Shown in pieces: positions 7,954-13,980 of a DNA stretch of 15,379 nt. The first letter of the stretch is position 1, and the number at the start of each line of letters is the position of its first letter. The stretch comes from JAWWPG01 sp038327385 (GTDB lineage Bacteria > Actinomycetota > Actinomycetes > Propionibacteriales > Nocardioidaceae), in assembly GCA_038327385.1 (NCBI GenBank), contig JBBQKY010000045.1:1-15379 (forward strand). Reading direction: 5' to 3'. Under the pieces are notes generated by a model. That model saw nothing but the letters and a program-made list of their open reading frames with translations. It was not told the origin of the DNA and searched no databases. A program made the position numbers and the translations under genes.

Positions 7954-10382
7954 TCAGCGGCCTTCGACAGCACGCGGCGGGCTCCCGCGCCTGTCCGCCA
8001 CAGCCCTCGGCCGGTCTCTGCGAAAACCGCCACCAGAAGCAGCAGAGCCAGTAGCGGATGGAAGAACGCGATGACGCCGATCCCGAGCAGGGCGGCAATC
8101 GCTGCCCGCCACCGCAGACGTAGTCGAGTCCGCAGCTGCACCCACCCCGCCGGTTGATCCGTGGTCAACAGGTCGGCGACGACAAACGCTCCGCCGTTCA
8201 GTCGGGCATCGAAGTCTTCCCAACCGGTTCCCAGCGAGACCCGCAAGCCAGCCAACTGCAGAACGTTCACCGCTGCGGCGGTCAGCTCCGCCCTCGATCC
8301 CTCGTAGGGAGCTATCAGCATCCCCCTACCCGCCGACCTCAAGGGGCCTGCGAGCTGGGGGCGAGGTTGGCCGCTGGTGCGGCGAGCCAGGGAACGGTGA
8401 CGTACCCTCCCCCAGGTCCGCACGATGGGCTGCAGCAGGTGCATCGCGGTCACACCGGCCCGAAACCGAAGCGCAGAACCATCGCTCCTGCGGGGAGAGT
8501 GCACGCGCCGCAGATCGACCGCCGCCAGCAACAGCACCGCGAGCCCGGCCACCAGCGCCGGAATGCCGAGCACCGGAGCGAGCAGGGCGAGGGGGGCGGT
8601 GAGCAACAGCATCGCCCCCAGGGGCAGGCCGACCTGGTGGACGACATCGAGGAAGTGTCCACCCCCCCGATACACAGACTGGAACGCCGCCGTACCGAAC
8701 TGACCTCGATAGACCCGCTGGCGGGTCACGCTCGGAGCCACGGCGTCATAGATGGAGCCACGCCAGAGCGCGGATCCCCAAGCCGTGAAACGGTCAGGGT
8801 GCCGAGCCTCGACCAACGCCTCGCTGCGCCCGTAGCTGAGCTGCTGGCGCAGATAGCTCCGCAGACCATCGCGACGGTGGTGCCAGACCAGCGCCGCCGG
8901 ATGGAACGCGATTTCCCAGCCTCGTTCCTGGACCCGCCAGCAGATGTCCACGTCGTCGCCGGCGGAGGTGTAGATGGGGTCGAAACCTCCACATTGGAGC
9001 AAGGTGTCCCGCCAGAAGGCCATGTTGCAGCCGGGCACGTGCTCGGCCCGGTCGTCGGACAGCAGCACATGCACTGGCCCTCCTGGGGCATGAGCGACGC
9101 GGTGCGCGCCCGGGAGAGAGTCGACAGGAGGGACGTTCGGTCCCCCCACTCCACCGACAGCAGGCCCGTCCAGGCCGAGTGCAAGGTAGTAGAGCCATTC
9201 CGGCGTCGGGTACGCGTCGCTGTCGAGGTAGGCGATCAACTGGCTGGACGCCGCTTGCAGCCCGGCGTTCCGGGCAGCCGCGAGGCCAGCATGGGAGATG
9301 CAGAGCAACCGGACGCGAGGGTATTGTCTGGCGATTGAGGCTGTGGAGTCCGACGAACCGTCGTCAACCACCAAGATCTCCAACAAGGGGTAGCCCAAGG
9401 CGCACGTATGGCTGAGGCATTGGTCCAGCGTGGCCGCCGCGTTGTAGGCGCAGATCACCACTGTGATGGACGGCCAGTCGAAGGTGAGGTCGGCGACCGT
9501 CCGTCCGTTCCACCCTCGAGCGGCGTCGAGCGCGGCTCGCGGTGAGCGGTCAGCCCGGGTGAGCCCGAAGTGCCACGCATCCACCGCCGCGCCGCCGACC
9601 CACCATTCGTCGGTCCAGGAAAAGATGCACGTCCCTGCGACGCCTCGCTCGAGTGCGGTGGACAGCTGCCAGTCGATCACCTCTCGCTGACGGTCCTCCC
9701 CCGTCGACTCGACCCCGGCGTCGATCCCCATCTCGCCGAGCACGAGCGGCCGGCCACCCGCGAGGTGCTGCAACCGGGACAGGTACCTGCGAAACTCGGG
9801 CTGGTGCTCCAGGAAGACGTTAAAGGTCAGGAAGTCCAGGGCCTCTAGGGGCAGGTACTCCGTCGTCGGATAGTTGGCATACGTGACCAGTCGGTCAGCA
9901 TCCTCGTCGTGCACCACGTCGGCGAGCTGCTCGATCAACCCGGCGACCGCCGGGGTGCCGAACCAGCGCACGGCATCGGCGGGCACCTCGTTGCCGAGCG
10001 ACAGGCCGAGCACGACAGGGTTGCCGGCGAATCGACGGGTAACCCGCTGCACCTCAGCTCTGGCGTCGCTGATCATTCGACGCCGATCGCGACGGGCGTT
10101 TCCGACCAGGTACCGCCAATCCGGGTAAAAGACGTCCACAAGGAGTCGGATCCCCCAGTCGGCGGCCAGGTCGACCACGTCGTCGGGCGGCGGGGTGTAC
10201 GTCCTCACGACGGTGAAGCCTGCCTCTGCAATGCCCGCAAAGTCCCGTTTGACCTCTTCGCGGTCCGGGTAGCGAGCACCGTCCTCCCGCGGACGGAAGG
10301 TGCCGTACGTGACGCCATGGAAGCGGAAGCGGTCGGCGCCGCAGGCGAAGTGCTTGCCATCGACGACGATGTGGCCGCTCAT
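7950..10382 (-). CDS. Glycoside hydrolase (TIM barrel) - GT2 fusion with C-terminal membrane segments
   Basis: Numbering from ATG 10382 gives 810 residues. Residues 5-290 form a GH clan-A type barrel (GH2/GH5-like): RFHGVTYG (20-27), LSLGNEVP (127-134) with E132 as predicted acid/base, LVLGEMG (213-219) with E217 as predicted nucleophile, and FSWTDEWW (254-261). Residues 305-505 are GT2: ITVVICAYN, VVDDGSSDST, LDSDA (386-390) and GDDVDICWRVQERGW (475-489). Hydrophobic stretches at 585-623 and 760-790 anchor it in the membrane; between them lies a small soluble region (about 690-750) of unknown role. No signal peptide is seen, so the hydrolase part is predicted cytoplasmic, where trimming or transglycosylation of the nascent glycan is possible (inference). 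An upstream in-frame ATG at 10535 would add 51 residues. I prefer 10382 because that stretch has lower GC at third positions, rare codons (AGG, CGA, TCA), no domain match and no Shine-Dalgarno site. The start choice is about 60% sure; the family is much surer. Confidence 0.87.
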   Translation of the reverse strand: MSGHIVVDGKHFACGADRFRFHGVTYGTFRPREDGARYPDREEVKRDFAGIAEAGFTVVRTYTPPPDDVVDLAADWGIRLLVDVFYPDWRYLVGNARRDRRRMISDARAEVQRVTRRFAGNPVVLGLSLGNEVPADAVRWFGTPAVAGLIEQLADVVHDEDADRLVTYANYPTTEYLPLEALDFLTFNVFLEHQPEFRRYLSRLQHLAGGRPLVLGEMGIDAGVESTGEDRQREVIDWQLSTALERGVAGTCIFSWTDEWWVGGAAVDAWHFGLTRADRSPRAALDAARGWNGRTVADLTFDWPSITVVICAYNAAATLDQCLSHTCALGYPLLEILVVDDGSSDSTASIARQYPRVRLLCISHAGLAAARNAGLQAASSQLIAYLDSDAYPTPEWLYYLALGLDGPAVGGVGGPNVPPVDSLPGAHRVAHAPGGPVHVLLSDDRAEHVPGCNMAFWRDTLLQCGGFDPIYTSAGDDVDICWRVQERGWEIAFHPAALVWHHRRDGLRSYLRQQLSYGRSEALVEARHPDRFTAWGSALWRGSIYDAVAPSVTRQRVYRGQFGTAAFQSVYRGGGHFLDVVHQVGLPLGAMLLLTAPLALLAPVLGIPALVAGLAVLLLAAVDLRRVHSPRRSDGSALRFRAGVTAMHLLQPIVRTWGRVRHRSLARRTSGQPRPQLAGPLRSAGRGMLIAPYEGSRAELTAAAVNVLQLAGLRVSLGTGWEDFDARLNGGAFVVADLLTTDQPAGWVQLRTRLRLRWRAAIAALLGIGVIAFFHPLLALLLLVAVFAETGRGLWRTGAGARRVLSKAAE

Positions 10383-10663
10383 GCCACCCCGCGAGGAAGG
10401 CACGAGCAGAGAGTCAGCTGGCCAGTCGCCAACGCACCAGAAGGCACCCCCGCACCGGGACCTGACAGCGGGCGTCCCTGACCCATCCCCCGGGTGGTCC
10501 CGCGTTGGCCCACTCGATCGCCTATCCTCACTCATCCGGCCAGTCCGTCTTAGCGTAGTTGATCTTCGCCCGCAGATGAGAAACTATGGTTCCAGCGGGT
10601 GCCGGCGCGAGACTCTCCTGGCGACAACGAGGGCGTAGCGGTCAGCTGGCGGCCGTCAGGGAC

Positions 10664-10692
10664 GCGACCGCCGTGCCGCGGCCCGCGGTCGC
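10664..10692 (+). repeat. GC-rich inverted repeat in the rmlB leader
   Basis: Perfect 8-bp arms, GCGACCGC (10664-10671) and GCGGTCGC (10685-10692), flank a 13-nt loop that itself contains the palindrome GCCGCGGC (10675-10682). It ends 11 nt before the rmlB Shine-Dalgarno site. It could fold in the mRNA or serve as a protein operator. There is no T-run, so it is not a typical terminator. Confidence 0.5.
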
Positions 10693-10703
10693 CCTCCAGG
10701 CAC

Positions 10704-10710
10704 GGAAGGA
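10704..10710 (+). promoter_or_regulatory. Ribosome-binding site of rmlB
   Basis: GGAAGGA lies 6 nt ahead of the GTG at 10717 and supports that non-ATG start. Confidence 0.7.
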
Positions 10711-10716
10711 CTGGCA

Positions 10717-11730
10717 GTGAAGTTATTGGTCACCGGTGGTGCGGGGTTCATCGGTGCTAACTTCGTGCATTACACGGCCAGACGCTTTCCGCACCACGAC
10801 GTCACGGTGTATGACGCACTGACGTACGCGGGTAACTTGAACAACCTGTCCGCTGTGGCGCAGGACATCCGGTTCGTCGAGGGAAATATCACTGACGCGG
10901 TAACTATTGACCTGCTGGTGGCAGAGAACGATATCGTGGTCAACTTCGCCGCTGAGACGCACAACGACAACTCGCTCGCAGATCCCTCACCCTTCGTCGA
11001 CACGAACATCACAGGGACGTTCCGCGTGTTGGAGGCGGTGAGGCATCATCGCAAGCGTCTCCACCACATCTCGACGGATGAGGTGTATGGAGACTTAGCC
11101 GTGTCCGACGGCAGAAGGTTCTCCGAGAGCAGCCCCTACAGACCTTCCAGCCCGTACTCCGCGAGTAAGGCAAGTGCAGACTTGCTTGTCAATGCGTGGA
11201 TCCGCTCCTACGGAATCGCCGCCACGCTGTCCAACTGCTCCAACAACTACGGACCGTATCAGCATGTCGAGAAGTTCATTCCGCGTACCATCACGAACAT
11301 CCTCACCGATGTCCGGCCGAAGATCTACGGGTACGGTCGAAACATCCGAGACTGGATTCACGTCGACGACCACAGCTCAGCGGTTTGGGATATTCTGGAG
11401 AAAGGTGCACCAGGGCAGACATATCTGATCGGCGCCGATGGTGAGGCGGACAACAGAAGCGTCGTGGCCCTGATCCTTCAAATCATGGGGAGGCCCGCGG
11501 ACTGGTGCGACCACGTCTCGGATCGCCCCGGTCATGACGTTCGCTACGCGATCAACGCGGACAAGTTGCGGTCTGAGCTCGGCTGGACGCCCGAATACGT
11601 GTCCTTCCCGGAGGGACTCGCCAAGACGATCAGGTGGTACGAGGAGAACGAGTCCTGGTGGCGGCCGTTGAAGGATGAAGTGGAGGCGAAGTACGCGGTT
11701 CATGAGCGTCCGTGGCGGGTGCCGAGTTGA
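10717..11730 (+). CDS. rmlB: dTDP-glucose 4,6-dehydratase
   Basis: The 337-residue product converts dTDP-glucose to dTDP-4-keto-6-deoxyglucose, the second step toward dTDP-L-rhamnose. It is an extended short-chain dehydrogenase: NAD-binding GGAGFIG (7-13), catalytic T120-D121-E122 in STDEVYG, and Y147/K151 in YSASK. SNCSNNYGPYQ and the RDWIHVDDH region also match RmlB. Residues 82-86 read HNDNS where enterobacterial RmlB has HVDRS; the HNDNS form is the usual one in Actinobacteria as I recall. Length is normal. The GTG start has a good ribosome site (GGAAGGA, 6 nt spacing). It heads the plus-strand rmlBCDA operon and its stop overlaps the start of rmlC. Two TTA leucine codons occur (codon 3 and codon 127), rare in such GC-rich genes. 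Confidence 0.95.
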   Translation: MKLLVTGGAGFIGANFVHYTARRFPHHDVTVYDALTYAGNLNNLSAVAQDIRFVEGNITDAVTIDLLVAENDIVVNFAAETHNDNSLADPSPFVDTNITGTFRVLEAVRHHRKRLHHISTDEVYGDLAVSDGRRFSESSPYRPSSPYSASKASADLLVNAWIRSYGIAATLSNCSNNYGPYQHVEKFIPRTITNILTDVRPKIYGYGRNIRDWIHVDDHSSAVWDILEKGAPGQTYLIGADGEADNRSVVALILQIMGRPADWCDHVSDRPGHDVRYAINADKLRSELGWTPEYVSFPEGLAKTIRWYEENESWWRPLKDEVEAKYAVHERPWRVPS

Positions 11731-12263
11731 GCCACTCAACCATTCCCGGGCTCATAGCGATAGACCTCCGTGTCAACCGGGACCGTCGCGGATGGTTCAA
11801 GGAGAACTACTCGAGCGACGCCTTGGAGTCGTACGGCGTCCGCGGGTTCCACGTCGTCCAGAACAACGTGACCCTGAGCACGGAGGTCGGCGTCCTCCGC
11901 GGTATCCACGCTGAGCCGTGGGAGAAGTACGTGTCAGTTGCATCCGGACGTGCTTTCGCTGCCATCGTGGATCTGCGTAGGGGTAAAGGCTTCGGTTGGG
12001 TGCAGACGTTCGATCTCACTCCCGAGCTGGCGCTCTACATCCCCCGCGGTTGCGGCAACTCCTATCAGACGGTCGAGCTGAATGTGGTCTACACGTACCT
12101 CGTCAACGAGCGGTGGTCGCCGAACGCTTCGTACACCTCCGTCCACCCGTACGACCCGCAGCTCGGCATCGAGTGGCCGATCGCTCGAAGCGACACCATG
12201 CTGTCAGACAAAGATGCGGCCCTTCCTCCCCTGGCCCGCGTCGTTCCCGTGGAACACGGATGA
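11712..12263 (+). CDS. rmlC: dTDP-4-dehydrorhamnose 3,5-epimerase (actinobacterial variant)
   Basis: The 183-residue cupin epimerises dTDP-4-keto-6-deoxyglucose at C3 and C5 in the cytoplasm. Visible family marks are RRGWFKENY (25-33), GVLRGIHAEPW (60-70, catalytic His66), Lys72, VYTYLVNERWSP (126-137, the catalytic-Tyr region) and GIEWPI (152-157). The canonical AHGF motif is replaced by GNSYQ (115-119), which, with HAEPW, matches the RmlC half of fused RmlC-RmlD proteins known from Corynebacterium and Bifidobacterium (from memory). The GTG at 11712 overlaps rmlB by 19 nt. An in-frame TTG at 11727 would instead give a neat TTGA overlap; neither has a strong Shine-Dalgarno site, so the exact start is open. 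The stop overlaps rmlD by ATGA. A 3-epimerase-only activity is conceivable, but the adjacent rmlD favours rhamnose. Confidence 0.9.
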   Translation: MAGAELSHSTIPGLIAIDLRVNRDRRGWFKENYSSDALESYGVRGFHVVQNNVTLSTEVGVLRGIHAEPWEKYVSVASGRAFAAIVDLRRGKGFGWVQTFDLTPELALYIPRGCGNSYQTVELNVVYTYLVNERWSPNASYTSVHPYDPQLGIEWPIARSDTMLSDKDAALPPLARVVPVEHG

Positions 12264-13105
12264 GGGCGGCGATCCTGGGCGCCTCTGGTCAGCTCGGCAG
12301 AGCCCTCGCGACGCACTTCCCGGACGCAGTCCCGCTCCAGCGGAAGGATGTGGACATCGCCGACCACGCATCGGTCGAAGCGTTTGAGTGGGACTCGTTC
12401 GACACGGTGCTGAACGCCGCCGCATACACGCTAGTCGACGCCGCAGAAACAGAGTCCGGTCGCCGTCAGGCGTGGCTAGCCAATGCCATCGGCCCTCGTA
12501 ATCTCGCCCAGGCGGCGATTGACCACGGCTTGACTTTGGTGCACGTCTCCAGCGACTACGTGTTCGACGGGAGCCTTAGTTGTCATCCTGAAACGGAGCC
12601 GTTCTCACCTCTCGGGGTCTATGGCCAGTCCAAGGCTGCCGGCGACATCGCGGTTTCCCTCGCCCCCGACCATTACGTCCTGCGCGTCTCGTGGCTCGTG
12701 GGTGAGGGGGCCAACTTCGTGCGCACGATGGCTAAGCTGGCTGCGGCTGGCGAGCCTGTTTCGGTAGTGGCCGACCAGGTGGGCCGCTTGACGTTCACTC
12801 GTCAGCTGGTCGACGCCGTTGACCACGTCTTGTCGACGAGGCCACCCTCCGGCACCTACAACTGCAGCAATGATGGCGAGCCTGCATCCTGGGCCGACAT
12901 CGCTCGCGTGATATTCACCGAGCACGGCAGGTCACCTGAGCTGGTGGAGCCGGTCGACACTGCTGCCCATTTTGACTCGAGGCCCGAGGCTGCTCCGCGG
13001 CCCCGTCAGAGCACGTTGGATCTCGCGAAGATCAGAGCAGCCGGTGTGATCCCTCGGGATTGGGTAGCTGACCTTCGGGAGCACCTTCGACAGGACCAGT
13101 CGTGA
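12260..13105 (+). CDS. rmlD: dTDP-4-dehydrorhamnose reductase
   Basis: The 281-residue product performs the last step, NAD(P)H-dependent reduction to dTDP-L-rhamnose. It shows the nucleotide-binding GASGQLG (7-13), NAAAYTLVDAAE (52-63, the RmlD signature around the substrate site), VSSDYVFDG (96-104), catalytic Y121/K125 in YGQSK, and the usual C-terminal region. The ATG at 12260 is chosen over upstream in-frame starts because it forms an ATGA overlap with the rmlC stop and is followed at once by the nucleotide-binding strand. An upstream extension of 88 residues would only be an out-of-frame reading of rmlC. The stop overlaps the GTG of rmlA (GTGA). Confidence 0.94.
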   Translation: MRAAILGASGQLGRALATHFPDAVPLQRKDVDIADHASVEAFEWDSFDTVLNAAAYTLVDAAETESGRRQAWLANAIGPRNLAQAAIDHGLTLVHVSSDYVFDGSLSCHPETEPFSPLGVYGQSKAAGDIAVSLAPDHYVLRVSWLVGEGANFVRTMAKLAAAGEPVSVVADQVGRLTFTRQLVDAVDHVLSTRPPSGTYNCSNDGEPASWADIARVIFTEHGRSPELVEPVDTAAHFDSRPEAAPRPRQSTLDLAKIRAAGVIPRDWVADLREHLRQDQS

Positions 13106-13962
13106 AGGGGATCGTCCTCGCCGGCGGATCTGGCACGCGCCTGTATCCCGTTACCCTAGCCGTCTCCAAGCAGATTCTCCCGATCTACGACAAACCGATG
13201 ATCTACTACCCGATCTCGACGCTGATGGCAGCCGGGATAAATGAGATCCTCGTCATCGCCACACCACGCGATATCGGCCAGTACCAGCGTCTGCTGGGTG
13301 ACGGCTCGCACCTTGGATGTCGCTTCGTGTACCGAACTCAACCAAAGCCGAACGGACTCGCCGAGGCGTTCCTCATCGGCGGAGAATTCATCGACGGTGA
13401 GAGTGTCGCGCTCATTCTGGGCGACAACTTGTTCTACGGCACAGCGCTGGGGCGTCAGCTGAGAGATCACACCGAGCCCGAGGGAGGCGTCATATTCGCC
13501 TATCACGTCTCCGATCCCGAGCGTTATGGTGTGGTCGAGTTCGACCAGGACATGGCCGCGGTGAGCATCGAGGAGAAGCCTGCCACGCCCAAGTCCAACT
13601 TCGCCGTTCCAGGACTCTATTTTTACAACAGCGACGTTGTAGCGATCGCAAAGACCATTCGGCCCAGCCGACGGGGCGAACTCGAGATCACAGACATCAA
13701 CAATGCTTACCTGGAAGCCAGCCGATTAGCGGTGAGCGTGCTGGACCGTGGCACGGCCTGGCTCGACACTGGCACGTTCGACTCACTAATGCAGGCATCG
13801 CAGTTCGTACAGGTGATCGAGGAGCGTCAAGGGCTGAAGATCGGTTGTATCGAACAAGCGGCTTGGGAAGGGGGCTTCATCACCGATCGCCAACTCCAGG
13901 ATCTCGCGCTCCCGCTGAAGAAGAGCGGGTACGGGGACTACCTGGAACAGTTGCTGCAGTAA
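13102..13962 (+). CDS. rmlA: Glucose-1-phosphate thymidylyltransferase
   Basis: The 286-residue product makes dTDP-glucose from dTTP and glucose-1-phosphate, the first and usually feedback-controlled step of the pathway. It has the nucleotidyltransferase signature LAGGSGTRLYP (6-16), KQILPIYDKPM (23-33), the metal-binding LGDNLFYG (106-113 region, D108), the EEKP motif and a LDTGTFDSL segment. Length is that of the short RmlA type. The GTG at 13102 forms a GTGA overlap with rmlD, and AGGA 6 nt upstream is a fair ribosome site. It is the last gene of the rml operon and ends 18 nt from the convergent ugd gene. One TTA codon occurs (codon 209). Confidence 0.96.
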   Translation: MKGIVLAGGSGTRLYPVTLAVSKQILPIYDKPMIYYPISTLMAAGINEILVIATPRDIGQYQRLLGDGSHLGCRFVYRTQPKPNGLAEAFLIGGEFIDGESVALILGDNLFYGTALGRQLRDHTEPEGGVIFAYHVSDPERYGVVEFDQDMAAVSIEEKPATPKSNFAVPGLYFYNSDVVAIAKTIRPSRRGELEITDINNAYLEASRLAVSVLDRGTAWLDTGTFDSLMQASQFVQVIEERQGLKIGCIEQAAWEGGFITDRQLQDLALPLKKSGYGDYLEQLLQ

Positions 13963-13980
13963 GGTCTCGCGCGAGCCCGC

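Larger units (their letters stand above)
10383..10716. promoter_or_regulatory. Divergent control region between the minus-strand glycosyltransferase run and rmlBCDA
   Basis: This 334-base stretch separates the first genes of the two divergent operons and should hold promoters for both. For rmlB, the best candidate is TTGATC (10559-10564) with TATGGT (10585-10590) at a long 20-nt spacing, giving a leader of about 120 nt; this is weak. For the minus strand, TACGCT (complement of 10552-10557) is a possible -10, without a convincing -35. A 10-bp sequence, GTCAGCTGGC, occurs twice in direct orientation (10413-10422 and 10641-10650). An inverted repeat lies at 10664-10692. Bases 10383-10535 could be coding if the longer start of the hydrolase fusion is used. 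Confidence 0.45.

Noticed and set aside
8154..9338. Long open frame of 394 codons on the plus strand opposite the GH-GT2 gene
   Set aside because: It is antisense to a strongly supported gene. The translation is low-complexity (Arg, Gln, Gly, Pro rich) with no motif and no ribosome site.
10383..10535. Longer GH-GT2 product starting at 10535
   Set aside because: Not excluded, only disfavoured: the 51 codons have poorer GC bias at third positions, rare codons, no Shine-Dalgarno site and no domain or signal-peptide character.
11996..12259. N-terminal extension of RmlD to 11996
   Set aside because: The extra 88 residues are a shifted reading of rmlC. The nucleotide-binding strand of RmlD begins right after the ATG at 12260.
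13963..13980. Possible terminator between rmlA and ugd (10-bp palindrome CTCGCGCGAG at 13966-13975)
   Set aside because: The palindrome has no loop and no T-run, and the gap is only 18 nt. It is not a convincing hairpin terminator.
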